From an uncultured Collinsella sp. (GTDB lineage: Bacteria; Actinomycetota; Coriobacteriia; Coriobacteriales; Coriobacteriaceae), in NCBI GenBank assembly GCA_902496455.1, contig CABVAY010000002.1:21869-85868 (forward strand): a DNA stretch of 64,000 bases. The letters run 5' to 3'. A program made the translations under genes and the position numbers. The notes beneath the pieces were generated by a model. The model saw only the letters and a program-made list of their open reading frames with translations, made no database searches and was not told where the DNA came from. Positions 1-8,526 of the stretch are shown here, piece after piece (positions within the stretch are counted from its first letter, which is position 1; each line of letters starts with the position of its first letter).

Positions 1-423
1 TTGACGGCCGCGATGAAAGCCGCCTCGAGTTTGGCGTCGCTGCCGTTTGTCGTCGGTGTGCTAGCCGCGGCGATGCTGTGGGCGCCCAATTGGGCCCATG
101 TTGTCTGGGCCGCCTTCAATGTCGGTGCTATCAGCGCAATCGACCAGCTGTTAAAGGTCCTTGTGCGTCGACCTCGTCCACAGGGATTTCGGCTTGTCGA
201 GGCACCGGGGCTGAGCTTCCCCTCGGGCCACTCGATGGCGGCCATGGCGTTTTATGGCTATGGCATATGGTTGGTGCGGTGTGGCGTGTGTGGCCTTCCG
301 TTCGGCGCCGCCACCGAGGTTGCACTTGCGTGCGTCATCCTTGCGGTGGGCGTCAGCCGTGTCTATCTGGGCGTGCACTACGTTTCGGACGTGCTGGGCG
401 GGTTTTGCCTGTCTTTTGTCTAG
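1..423 (+). CDS. PAP2-family membrane phosphatase (5' end probably outside window)
   Basis: This is a type 2 phosphatidic acid phosphatase-like membrane enzyme, likely acting on a lipid phosphate or pyrophosphate. The three family motifs are visible: K52 with RRPRP at 56-60, PSGHS at 74-78, and SRVYLGVHYVSD near the C-terminus holding the catalytic His. Hydrophobic helices separate the motifs. The frame is open from base 1, so the true start may lie upstream. The frame stops at TAG 421-423 inside what should be the last membrane helix. Fourteen more in-frame residues, several of them hydrophobic, follow before a TAA at 466-468, so the protein may be slightly truncated. The family is certain; the substrate is unknown. 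Confidence 0.8.
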   Translation: MTAAMKAASSLASLPFVVGVLAAAMLWAPNWAHVVWAAFNVGAISAIDQLLKVLVRRPRPQGFRLVEAPGLSFPSGHSMAAMAFYGYGIWLVRCGVCGLPFGAATEVALACVILAVGVSRVYLGVHYVSDVLGGFCLSFV

Positions 424-609
424 CTCATCCTGTTCGTGCGTCTTGGCCCTTGGATTTTGACCGTCTAATTGTCGCAACTGGACGCCATGTCGGATCGAAT
501 CTGATTTTAACGCAGCCCTAAAGAGCGCGAAACAGCTCGGAAAAGCTCGCTTCGTAGCATGAGCCTAACGATCGATACCACCATAAAGCACGGAAGGGTT
601 GTGGGGACA

Positions 610-1134
610 ATGGTCAACTATGGGTTTGGTATGCCGACGCGCTTGGTTGCGGATGGGGATGTGGCTCGCTGGTGCGGACGATTGGTTGCCCACTATGGCG
701 GCACCAAGGCACTGGTCGTGCTGGGAGGCGACAAGCACACGCGTGATGAGCTTGTTTCGGCGGCGCTGGGCTCGCTCGATCGCGCCCTGCTCGAACGCAT
801 ACTCTTTCGTTGCGGCTTGGTCGGGGGCGACGGGGGAGACGATTTGGTCGATGAGGCCGTAGCCCTGGCCACCGATGAGGGCGTGGACTTTGTCCTGGCG
901 ATCGGCGATGCCGATACGGCGAGCTTTGTGCGCGAACTTGCTCGTCGCATGGCCGTGCTCGATGCCGGCGAGGACGGCTTTGTTCCCTACGGATGTATCG
1001 TCTCCGAGGGAAAAGTGCCCGCCGTTGTGGGTGCCGGCGAGGTTCCCGTTTTTGCCATTATCGCACCCGAGCTGTTGGAGGGCATCGGCTCTCCCTTGCG
1101 CGAGCTGCTCGGCAGCGTATGCGCCGCGGCATAA
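610..1134 (+). CDS. Truncated iron-containing alcohol dehydrogenase-like protein
   Basis: The first 120 or so residues follow the nucleotide-binding half of iron-dependent alcohol dehydrogenases: MVNYGFGMPTRLV, then a strand ALVVLGGDKHT, then DFVLAIGDADTASF where the family has LAVGGGSVID. The protein is about half the usual 380-400 residues, and I see none of the C-terminal metal-binding histidines. It may be a degenerate paralogue or a cofactor-binding fragment with no dehydrogenase activity. I chose ATG 610 because it matches the family N-terminus; an in-frame ATG at 559 lacks a clear ribosome binding site. The function is not known. Confidence 0.55.
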   Translation: MVNYGFGMPTRLVADGDVARWCGRLVAHYGGTKALVVLGGDKHTRDELVSAALGSLDRALLERILFRCGLVGGDGGDDLVDEAVALATDEGVDFVLAIGDADTASFVRELARRMAVLDAGEDGFVPYGCIVSEGKVPAVVGAGEVPVFAIIAPELLEGIGSPLRELLGSVCAAA

Positions 1135-1147
1135 TGGCCCGCCAGGA

Positions 1148-1209
1148 AGGGACAGGTAAAATATGACAGGTAAAGCGTTTGACCTGCCAAAATCAACCTG
1201 CCCTTTTTT
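1148..1209 (+). terminator. Stacked hairpin with T-run after the ADH-like gene
   Basis: GGGACAGGT near 1149 pairs with ACCTGCCC just before TTTTTT, with one bulged A. An inner CAGGT/ACCTG pair stacks inside it. The T-run follows directly, as in an intrinsic terminator on the plus strand. Confidence 0.5.
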
Positions 1210-1334
1210 GGCCGGTCGCCGTTCGGGGGCCGATTGGCAACGCTCGCTGATTATAGTCTTGACCTGCGCTAGAATAGTGGCATCTGAATGTCCGGGCGCA
1301 TGGAGGCGTGCGCCCGTATGCTGAGGAGGACTCT

Positions 1335-3029
1335 ATGGCAACTGTTGCCGCACCTATCGATGCTACGTCGACTGCCGCTTGGAAGGCACTCGAGGCCCAT
1401 CAGGAGAAGCTCGAGGCCGAGGGTATCGACCTCAAGGCCTGGTTCGCCGCCGATGCCGAGCGCGTGAACAAGCTGAGCTTTGACGCCGGTGACCTGCACT
1501 TCGATCTGTCGAAGAACCTGGTGACCGATGAGACCGTCAAGCTGCTGTGCGATCTTGCCCGCGAGGTGAAGCTCGAGGAGCGCCGCGACGCCATGTTCTC
1601 CGGCGAGCACATCAACACCACCGAGGACCGCGCCGTCCTGCACACCGCGCTTCGTCGCCCGGCAAGCGAGAAGGGCCAGCTCATTGTCGACGGCCAGGAC
1701 GTCGTCGCCGACGTGCACGAGGTCCTCGACCGCATGTATGCCTTCGCCGAGCGCGTGCGCTCCGGTGAGTGGAAGGGCGTTACCGGCAAGAAGATCGAGC
1801 ACCTGGTGTCCATCGGCATCGGCGGCTCCGATCTGGGCCCGGTCATGGCTTACGAGGCTCTGCGTCCCTATGCTGACGCCGGTATCGACTGCCGCTACAT
1901 CTCCAACATCGACCCCAACGACCAGGCCGAGAAGCTTAAGGGTTTGGACCCCGAGACCACGCTCGTGATCATCGTCTCCAAGACCTTCACCACGCTCGAG
2001 ACCCTCACCAACGCTCGCGAGGTCAAGACCTGGATGCTCGAGCAGCTCAAGGCTCAGGGCGCCATCGACGGCTCCGATGAGCAGAACGCCGAGGCCGTGG
2101 CAAAGCACTTCGTCGCCGTCTCCACCGCGCTCGAGAAGGTCGAGGCCTTCGGCATCGACCCTGCCAACGCCTTCGGTTTCTGGAACTGGGTCGGCGGCCG
2201 CTATTCTGTTGACTCCGCCGTGGGCCTGTCGCTGATCGTCGTGCTCGGCCCCGAGCGCTTCCAGCAGTTCCTCGAGGGCTTCCACGCCATCGACGAGTAC
2301 TTCTGCAATACCCCGCTCGAGAACAACGCCGTCGCGCTAATGGGCCTGTTCAACGTCTGGTACGTCAACTTCTTCGGTTCCAAGAGCCATGCCGTGCTGC
2401 CGTACTGCCAGTACCTGCACCGTTTCCCGGCCTACCTGCAGCAGCTCACCATGGAGTCCAACGGCAAGCATGTCCGTTGGGACGGCAGCGCCGTGACCTC
2501 CGACACCGGTGAGATCTTCTGGGGCGAGCCCGGCACCAACGGCCAGCATGCCTTCTACCAGCTGCTGCACCAGGGCACCGTGGTGGTCCCGGCCGATTTC
2601 ATCGCCTTTGCCAATACCGCCAACCCTGCGACCGATAGCGGCCAGGACGTGCATGAGCTGTTCCTGGGCAACTTCCTGGCCCAGACCAAGGCGCTCGCCT
2701 TTGGCAAGACGGCCGACGAAGTTCGTGCCGAGGGCACGCCCGAGCAGATCGTCCCGGCCCGTTGCTTTGAGGGCAACCGCCCGACGACCTCGATCTTTGG
2801 CGACACGCTGACCCCGTTCGCACTCGGTGAGCTCATCGCCCTGTACGAGCACATCACGTTTGTCGAGGGTACGGTCTGGGGCATCGACTCCTATGACCAG
2901 TGGGGTGTTGAGCTGGGCAAGCAGCTTGCCAAGCAGATCACCCCTGCCTTCCACGACGATGCCGCCAAGGCCGAGCAGGACGCTTCGACCCAGGCGCTCA
3001 TCGAGTTCTATCGCGCGCATCGCAAGTAG
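1335..3029 (+). CDS. pgi: Glucose-6-phosphate isomerase
   Basis: This enzyme interconverts glucose 6-phosphate and fructose 6-phosphate in glycolysis and is cytosolic. The 564-residue protein is full length for the longer bacterial PGI type. Diagnostic stretches are GIGGSDLGP, SNIDPND, SKTFTTLET, NWVGGRYSVDS, MESNGKHVRW and GQHAFYQLLHQGT, which cover the phosphate-binding and catalytic regions. ATG 1335 follows AGGAGGA at 1324-1330; the frame opens earlier, but that start has no ribosome binding site. It is a monocistronic gene with a strong terminator after it. Identification is secure. Confidence 0.97.
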   Translation: MATVAAPIDATSTAAWKALEAHQEKLEAEGIDLKAWFAADAERVNKLSFDAGDLHFDLSKNLVTDETVKLLCDLAREVKLEERRDAMFSGEHINTTEDRAVLHTALRRPASEKGQLIVDGQDVVADVHEVLDRMYAFAERVRSGEWKGVTGKKIEHLVSIGIGGSDLGPVMAYEALRPYADAGIDCRYISNIDPNDQAEKLKGLDPETTLVIIVSKTFTTLETLTNAREVKTWMLEQLKAQGAIDGSDEQNAEAVAKHFVAVSTALEKVEAFGIDPANAFGFWNWVGGRYSVDSAVGLSLIVVLGPERFQQFLEGFHAIDEYFCNTPLENNAVALMGLFNVWYVNFFGSKSHAVLPYCQYLHRFPAYLQQLTMESNGKHVRWDGSAVTSDTGEIFWGEPGTNGQHAFYQLLHQGTVVVPADFIAFANTANPATDSGQDVHELFLGNFLAQTKALAFGKTADEVRAEGTPEQIVPARCFEGNRPTTSIFGDTLTPFALGELIALYEHITFVEGTVWGIDSYDQWGVELGKQLAKQITPAFHDDAAKAEQDASTQALIEFYRAHRK

Positions 3030-3062
3030 TCGCTGCTGTTAACGCATCGCGCCTTATAGTCA

Positions 3063-3100
3063 GGGGCCCGTATCCTATCGGATGCGGGCCCCTTTGCTTT
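3063..3100. terminator. Terminator between pgi and the convergent VirD4-like gene
   Basis: GGGGCCCGTATCC at 3063-3075 pairs with GGATGCGGGCCCC at 3080-3092 with one mismatch, and TTTGCTTT follows. It lies between two genes that face each other, so it serves pgi and possibly both. Confidence 0.7.
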
Positions 3101-3170
3101 GCCGTGGTCCCGGGGCGCACGGCCTTTGTGGAGCATCGCCGGGGCGTCGCGCGCTGCGAGAACCCTGCGC

Positions 3171-4475
3171 CTAGATCTCGGCCTCCGCATGGCCTCGCTG
3201 CGCCTCGGGCAGCTCCCCGTAGAGCGGATGGTCTTCGAGCCTAAAGCGCTCGACCTGTTCGGGAGTGCGACCGCGCACAAAGAGCCACGAGCGATCGATC
3301 GGCGTCGCCATGAGCGTGCTGGGCAGCGCGTCGGCGCGGTCGGAAAACACCCGGGCACTCTCGGGATCCTGGAACGCCAGCACCAGATGCGTGTCGCAGT
3401 TGCCCATGATGGAGCGTGCGCGTGCCTCGCCATAGAGCGCATCGAGCTGGTTGGTCGACTGCAGCAGCAGCGTTGCCCAGATGTTGCGGCTTCGGATAAT
3501 CGAGAGCACGTTGTCGATCTGGGGGATCTGCAGATTTGCGAAGTCATCGAGCATGAAGCGCACGGGCACGGGCAGGCTGCCGTCGGGCTGCCTATCGGCC
3601 TCACGAATGAGGCCCATAAACGCTTGCGTAATAAAGAGGCCGGTCAGCGGATCGAGATTGCGGTCAATATCGCTTACGGTTACAAACAGGGCGCAGGGGG
3701 TGTGTCCCATGGAAGCGAAGTCCACCTGATGGCACTCACGATAGAGCTGTGCCGCACCGTCGAATCCCAGACACATGACCTTTTCGGCAAGGATGCCGAC
3801 GATGCTCGCGTGCATGCGCTCGGCATTTTGCGTAATGGCGTAGCGCCGCCATAGCGAGAGGGCATAGCTTTGGGGGTCGGTCGTGATCAGATCGTCAAAC
3901 AATCGGGCCGTGGCACCGTCCTGCAGGTGCTCGATCAGCTTGATGATCGAGCTGATCGTCTGCTCGTCGGCGGGTAGCTGTTCGGTGACGTAGGCGATAA
4001 GACACGACAGCAGGTTCGCCGCCGCATGATCCCAAAAAGGCTGGTTGTTGTCCTCGATGGGACAGATGGCCTTTGCCACCGAGAGGATGTCCTGCTGGTT
4101 GGGCCTGCCGTCCGCCTTGCGGCGAATGTGCCTCAGGGGGTTGTAGCCGCAGCGCTCGATGCCGGGCGCAAGGGCCGGGACGGTGTTGAGGTCGGCGAAG
4201 TTGAGGCATTGCACGCGGTAACCGTGGGCTGCCAGCACGGGTCCCACTTCGCGACAGAGCGTGCCTTTGGTGTCGAGCACGATGTAGCTTGCGTTCATTT
4301 GCAGCAGGTTGGGCTTGAGGACGTTTCGGGTCTTGCCGGCTCCCGAGGGGCCGATCACAAGTGCGTTGTTGTTGAGTCCCGTTTGGCGGGTGTCGCAGGA
4401 GAGCGTTCGATCCTTGGCGAGGATGGTGGACGATGCGGACTCAGATGCGGCGAGGCGGCTGGCGAGGTTAGACAT
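3171..4475 (-). CDS. VirD4/TraG-like coupling ATPase, soluble form
   Basis: This is a FtsK/VirD4-superfamily ATPase related to type IV secretion coupling proteins. Walker A is GPSGAGKT at residues 42-49; a Walker B-like VRFMLDDFANL lies near residue 300; the family LDTKGTLCREVG stretch follows Walker A, and QSTNQLDALYG follows Walker B. At 434 residues it lacks the N-terminal membrane helices of canonical VirD4, so it may act in the cytosol. ATG 4475 lies inside the end of the upstream clpP-like gene (8-bp overlap) with GGAGG just upstream, so the two are probably translationally coupled. No relaxase or other conjugation gene is nearby. The role is unknown: a remnant of an integrative element, or a stand-alone system. 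Confidence 0.8.
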   Translation of the reverse strand: MSNLASRLAASESASSTILAKDRTLSCDTRQTGLNNNALVIGPSGAGKTRNVLKPNLLQMNASYIVLDTKGTLCREVGPVLAAHGYRVQCLNFADLNTVPALAPGIERCGYNPLRHIRRKADGRPNQQDILSVAKAICPIEDNNQPFWDHAAANLLSCLIAYVTEQLPADEQTISSIIKLIEHLQDGATARLFDDLITTDPQSYALSLWRRYAITQNAERMHASIVGILAEKVMCLGFDGAAQLYRECHQVDFASMGHTPCALFVTVSDIDRNLDPLTGLFITQAFMGLIREADRQPDGSLPVPVRFMLDDFANLQIPQIDNVLSIIRSRNIWATLLLQSTNQLDALYGEARARSIMGNCDTHLVLAFQDPESARVFSDRADALPSTLMATPIDRSWLFVRGRTPEQVERFRLEDHPLYGELPEAQRGHAEAEI

Positions 4476-5085
4476 GGGCGACCTCCTTGGTGGTCGAGAG
4501 AATTTCGTGGGCAAAGCCGAGCTCGACGGCGCGCTCGGCCGAAAGGTAGGTGTCTTTTGCAGTGAGGGACTGGATGCGCTTGGGCGTGAGGCCGCTGCGG
4601 TCCGAGAGGATTTGCGTGAGGGTCTTGCGGGTCTGCATGAGACGCCGGCTGGTTTCCTGCAACGCAAGTGCCGAGCCGCCTGCCCCCTGGGGGATCAGCG
4701 GGTCATGAATCATGAGCTCTGCATGGGGCGCCATACGGCGATCGTCGCCGCCCATAAAGATCACGGCGCCCATGGACGCGGCGAATTCCAGGCAGACGGT
4801 GCGGATGGGGCACGATGCGAGGCGCATGGCGTCATAGATCGCAAGACCCGATCGCACGCTTCCGCCGGCGCTGGCGACAAATATGGTGATGGGGCGGCTG
4901 GGGTCGGTGGCATCGAGCAGACGAATCTGCTGGCATAGGTCGTGGGCCATCGGGGTTTCGATGTTTCCCATGACGGAGAGCTCGCGACGGGCGAGCATCT
5001 CATCGTAAATGCTGGTGAGCGTGATACCTCGGGCGGATTCACGCATGGTGAGGGGGCTGATGATGGGGGAATGATTGGTGTCCAT
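4468..5085 (-). CDS. ClpP-like serine protease in VirD4 operon
   Basis: This is a ClpP-fold endopeptidase subunit of 205 residues. The catalytic triad is intact: Ser104 in FAASMG, His127 in MIHDP and Asp178 in AKDTYLSAERA. The GGSVRSGLAIYDAM stretch matches the oxyanion region of ClpP. Canonical ClpP assembles into a 14-mer fed by a Clp ATPase; no clpX or clpC is next to this gene. Its only ATPase neighbour is the VirD4-like protein, whose start overlaps this gene's stop. ATG 5085 follows AAGGAG. It is probably an accessory ClpP rather than the housekeeping copy, an inference from context and divergence. Confidence 0.85.
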   Translation of the reverse strand: MDTNHSPIISPLTMRESARGITLTSIYDEMLARRELSVMGNIETPMAHDLCQQIRLLDATDPSRPITIFVASAGGSVRSGLAIYDAMRLASCPIRTVCLEFAASMGAVIFMGGDDRRMAPHAELMIHDPLIPQGAGGSALALQETSRRLMQTRKTLTQILSDRSGLTPKRIQSLTAKDTYLSAERAVELGFAHEILSTTKEVAHV

Positions 5086-5148
5086 GAGGACTCCTTTCTG
5101 TTGGTTGTGTTGTGGAATAGGATTGTTGCCCGCGGAGGGGCTGGTGGG

Positions 5149-6039
5149 CTACAGGGTTCGTCCGAGCCTGAGATCGAGCTCGGTTGTGGGGCAGACTGCC
5201 TGTTCGTGCGGCTCGCAAGCGCCAAGGGCTCCAAAGCGATAGAGCGTTGCGGCGGGCGTGGTGTAGGCGAGCCGCAGCTGATGCTCGACAGGGGCACATC
5301 CGTCATTTTTGTAATGAGCCGCGTAGTACTGCGCGATGCTGGCGTTCATCTCGCTGCCATTGCGATGGCGCTCAAACTGGCGTCTGCAGGTCTCGATGAT
5401 CTTTGCTACCGACTTGGGTGCCGTCGCGGGAACAAGGGCGAGATAGCCCTCAAATAGCTCGTTGATGCTCAGGAGGCACAGCAGGTCGATTAGCGTCCTT
5501 ATGGCTGTTCCCTCGGCAGAAAAATGCGCGGTCATGCGGTTATATCGGTTGCGGTCGACGATGGCCGCATGGGGTCTTGGAGTTTTCTGCCCCGTGGTCC
5601 CGGGCTTTTGCCGCGCCTGTGTATTGAGCTCGACGTTGCAGCGCTTGAGGCCGTCCAACGGAAGGAACAGTGCGGTGCGCAGGGTGTTCCGCTTGCTTTC
5701 GAGTTCATGACGCTCGTCGGGTTCCCATTCGAGCTTGAGTTTCGTGTCAAGCGCCGTAAGCATATGGGCTAGGCAGCCTACGGTAAGAACGTACGAATCG
5801 TTGTCGCGTTTTGGGGCATAGGGGTCTGTCAGCTTGCGAATGTCGGGGTCGCCCATGATCTTTGTGCAGCGCTTCAGCAGTTGAGGGTGGTCGGCCAAGA
5901 TCGTCGCGAGCGGTAGCGACGCGTAGTTCTTGATGGTCGCGGCGGCAAAGGCGGCGTCATATTCGTTTGCATATGCTCGCTCAATGCGGGCATCCAGAAT
6001 GCTTTTCTTATCGCCGTCTTCAGCGTGGTGGTTTGTCAT
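5149..6039 (-). CDS. Protein of unknown function, first gene of ClpP/VirD4 operon
   Basis: I do not recognise this 296-residue protein. It is charged and probably soluble, mainly helical, with no signal peptide or membrane helix. A basic middle part (about 120-160, QARQKPGTTGQKTPRPH) separates two helical halves. The start is ATG 6039, preceded by GGAG; the frame continues upstream to 6195 through repeated His/Gln-rich codons that look non-coding. It lies 63 bp before the ClpP-like gene on the same strand, so it probably belongs to that operon. Confidence 0.6.
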   Translation of the reverse strand: MTNHHAEDGDKKSILDARIERAYANEYDAAFAAATIKNYASLPLATILADHPQLLKRCTKIMGDPDIRKLTDPYAPKRDNDSYVLTVGCLAHMLTALDTKLKLEWEPDERHELESKRNTLRTALFLPLDGLKRCNVELNTQARQKPGTTGQKTPRPHAAIVDRNRYNRMTAHFSAEGTAIRTLIDLLCLLSINELFEGYLALVPATAPKSVAKIIETCRRQFERHRNGSEMNASIAQYYAAHYKNDGCAPVEHQLRLAYTTPAATLYRFGALGACEPHEQAVCPTTELDLRLGRTL

Positions 6040-6656
6040 AGCTTCTCCAATCGGTTGATGTTCGTGCTGTTTGTTGATGTGTTGGTTGTCGTGAGTGATG
6101 TGCTTGCCGTGGGTGATGTGCTGACGTTGGGGTGCTATGCGGTTTTCAATGAGCCCGTGAGGCAGTTGCTGCAGGGGCGGGATGGAACGGCCCATGCAAG
6201 GCGGAAGGCATCGTGCTCAAAATCGAGACAGCAATGCCCTGGGTGCCTCACATGTGACAGTTACCTCATTAAGTTGTCATTGCGTTTGGGGTTGTACTTT
6301 GCCGATCTTCCTTCTCTTACACGCTGAAAACTGAAACTTCATATGCTCGATCTACTTAAAACCGCAACGGCGGTCTTTTATCAACTTATATGTCGGAACG
6401 CGTCTTTGCAAGTACTTTTTTGCGTTTGTTTCAAATGGGGTGGTTTTGCAACCGTCACGCGCCACGCTATGCGAACGTGCCCCTTTTCTGTTGTCGGTCG
6501 GATACGATGAGTTGCGTGACGTCGTCAGAGGTCGAATTCGACCGCTAACGGCGTTGTGCAGCTCATCATTTCTGGTCGCAAACAGTAAAGGGGCATGAGG
6601 GTGTATTGAGGGGGGATGTCTTGCTGTCGGCATCCGCGTGCGGTGCCATTCGCTGT

Positions 6657-6676
6657 CTGTAAATATACGTTTACAG
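6657..6676. promoter_or_regulatory. Palindrome upstream of deoC, candidate operator
   Basis: CTGTAAA at 6657-6663 and TTTACAG at 6670-6676 form a perfect inverted repeat around a 6-base centre. The TGTAAA...TTTACA form resembles operators of LacI-type and similar regulators. It lies 120 bases before deoC. The regulator is not known. Confidence 0.4.
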
Positions 6677-6737
6677 CTAATTTCATACCACTTGTCGGAA
6701 TGCGGACGCTGTCCTTGTATGTCGGGCGTACATTGAA

Positions 6738-6761
6738 CGTGGTTTTTCGCGTGAAACCACG
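6738..6761. promoter_or_regulatory. 8-bp inverted repeat just before deoC
   Basis: CGTGGTTT at 6738-6745 and AAACCACG at 6754-6761 are perfectly complementary around an 8-base loop. It ends 35 bases before the deoC start codon, where a repressor site or a leader hairpin could act. No T-run follows, so it is not a terminator. Confidence 0.4.
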
Positions 6762-6795
6762 AATCGGTTGTCAGTCCTGAACAAGGAGGCCCAGC

Positions 6796-7470
6796 ATGAC
6801 ACTTGCCAAACCCATCAATAAATACATCGACTATATCGATGCCCCCGAGGACACGTTTGAGCAGTATGTCGAGAAGGCGTTAAAGTACAACTTTCGCTGC
6901 GTATTTGCGAACCTTCAGGAGTACGAGACGGGCCGCGCCATGCTCGAGGGCTCTGACATCATCCTTGCCGGCGCCATCGACTTTCCCCAGGGCACTATGA
7001 CGCTTGAGGAGAAGCTTGCGAGGTTTGAGGAATACGCTGCGTGTGGCTTTACCGAGATTGACTACGTTTTGAATCAGGGGTCGATCGAGAACCGCGATTT
7101 TGATGCCATCGAGCGCGAGATGACTACCATTGCTGATTTTTGTCGCGCGCATGGCATCACTGACAAGGTAATCGTCGAGATGTGCAAGCTGGACGGCGAC
7201 GACGCCGCCAAGCGCCGTGTATGCGAGATCGCGCTGGAGGCCAAGCCGGGATTCCTTAAGACATCGACCGGCAGAAGCTTTGGCGGTGCTAAGCTCGAGG
7301 ACGTGCGGCTGATGCACGAGGTGCTCGGCGATGCCGTGGCAATCAAGGCGGCGGGCGGTATCCATAATTACGAAGAGGCTTGCGCATTCATCGAGGCCGG
7401 CGCCAGCGCGTTAGGCGCATCGGCGGGCATCGCGATCGTCGAGGGCGCACCGACGGATGAGCGTCGCTAG
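6796..7470 (+). CDS. deoC: Deoxyribose-phosphate aldolase
   Basis: This enzyme splits 2-deoxyribose 5-phosphate into glyceraldehyde 3-phosphate and acetaldehyde in deoxynucleoside salvage. The 224-residue protein has the Schiff-base lysine in GFLKTSTG and the second active-site lysine in AIKAAGGI, typical of class I DERA. DYVLNQG stands where the family has DMVINIG. ATG 6796 follows AAGGAGG at 6783-6789. It appears to be a single gene with an operator-rich upstream region, consistent with nucleoside-responsive control. No deoB, deoD or transporter lies next to it in this window. Confidence 0.92.
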   Translation: MTLAKPINKYIDYIDAPEDTFEQYVEKALKYNFRCVFANLQEYETGRAMLEGSDIILAGAIDFPQGTMTLEEKLARFEEYAACGFTEIDYVLNQGSIENRDFDAIEREMTTIADFCRAHGITDKVIVEMCKLDGDDAAKRRVCEIALEAKPGFLKTSTGRSFGGAKLEDVRLMHEVLGDAVAIKAAGGIHNYEEACAFIEAGASALGASAGIAIVEGAPTDERR

Positions 7471-7619
7471 CAGACGTATTTGACCTGAGCGATAAAGCTT
7501 CACGACCACACGCCGTTCATGTTCGAGACAATATGACTTTTTGCCCGTTGTAAACGGAGTCGCGATGGGTGTTCTGTATGATGGCTCAGACAAGGTTGTT
7601 CAATGACAGGGAGGCATAT

Positions 7620-8462
7620 ATGGCAATCAAAGCCATCGCGATGGATATCGACGGTACGCTCACCAACGATCAGAAAGTGATTAGCCCGCGTACGCGCGAG
7701 AAGCTGCTCGCGGCGCAGGAGTCGGGCATTAAGCTCATCTTGGCTTCGGGCCGTCCCGCATGGGGACTGCACGCCTTGGCGCAGGAGCTCGACCTTCAAA
7801 ACCATGACGGTCTGCTGGTTGCCTTTAATGGCGCGCATGTGGTCGACGCTCAGACCGATGAGGTCCTTTTTGACCAGGCTATGCCGGCTGACGAGCTGCA
7901 CCGTCTGATTGATCACCTGCGTAATTTTGACGTGATCCCTATGATTTCGCTCGGTCGCGATTTGCATGTCGTGGATTCGTATCACTGCATGATCACGCTG
8001 CCTGACGGCTCGCAGAAAAACATCGTCAAATACGAGCGCGATGCGTGCGATCTTAAGATTCGCGAGGTGGAGAGCCTGCATGAGGTCGCTGATGCTTATC
8101 CCGTGGACAAGCTGCTGACGGCGGGCGATCCGGCCTACCTGCAGGCGCATTACGAGGAGATGTATGCGCCCTTTAAGCAGACGCTTTCGGGCATGTTTAC
8201 GGCCGACTGGTACTTTGAGTACACGGCGCCCGGTATCGACAAGGCCCGCGCACTTGAGGGTGCCCTGCCCAAGCTCGGCATCGATGCCAGTGAGGTCGTA
8301 TCGTTTGGCGACGGCCAGAACGACAAGTCCATGATTGAGTGGGCCGGCACCGGTGTTGCCATGGGTAACGCCGTCGAAGAGGTTAAGGCTGTAGCCCAGA
8401 TGGTGACCGCCGATAACAACGAAGATGGCATTGCGGTGGCGCTGGATAAGCTGCTGGGTTAG
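7620..8462 (+). CDS. Cof-type HAD-IIB phosphatase
   Basis: This is a haloacid-dehalogenase superfamily hydrolase of the Cof/YidA type, acting on small phosphorylated metabolites. Motif I MDIDGTL is at the N-terminus (Asp nucleophile and acid/base Asp), ASGRP is motif II, a Lys in the KARAL region serves as motif III, and FGDGQNDKSM is motif IV. Length (280 residues) and the C2B cap fit the family. ATG 7620 follows GGGAGG; an upstream in-frame ATG is less well placed. The substrate cannot be read from sequence. Confidence 0.85.
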   Translation: MAIKAIAMDIDGTLTNDQKVISPRTREKLLAAQESGIKLILASGRPAWGLHALAQELDLQNHDGLLVAFNGAHVVDAQTDEVLFDQAMPADELHRLIDHLRNFDVIPMISLGRDLHVVDSYHCMITLPDGSQKNIVKYERDACDLKIREVESLHEVADAYPVDKLLTAGDPAYLQAHYEEMYAPFKQTLSGMFTADWYFEYTAPGIDKARALEGALPKLGIDASEVVSFGDGQNDKSMIEWAGTGVAMGNAVEEVKAVAQMVTADNNEDGIAVALDKLLG

Positions 8463-8526
8463 AATCGTCGATTAATGCATGGCTCGGGCGCCTGCTTGCG
8501 GGCGTCCTTTTGTTAGGGAGGGTGCC

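Larger units (their letters stand above)
6040..6795. other. Long intergenic region upstream of deoC, no supported gene
   Basis: About 750 bases between divergent genes with no convincing coding frame; a 93-codon minus frame at 6352-6633 lacks a ribosome binding site and family features. The region holds TGATGTG-type repeats near 6057-6125, a small hairpin with ACCGC/GCGGT at 6361-6374, and two palindromes near deoC listed separately. It is more AT-rich than its neighbours, as a double promoter region would be. Confidence 0.5.

Noticed and set aside
1269..2285. 338-codon minus-strand frame opposite pgi
   Set aside because: It shares every base with pgi and has no ribosome binding site.
3171..6195. 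Complete integrative conjugative element
   Set aside because: No relaxase, integrase, VirB-type channel or attachment repeats are seen; only one coupling-type ATPase is present.
5149..6195. Longer start for the unknown protein at 6195
   Set aside because: The extra segment is made of His/Gln repeats from TGATGTG repeats, and the good GGAG site fits ATG 6039.
6352..6633. 93-codon minus frame in the long intergenic region
   Set aside because: It has no ribosome binding site, no hydrophobic or domain pattern, and unusual codon use.
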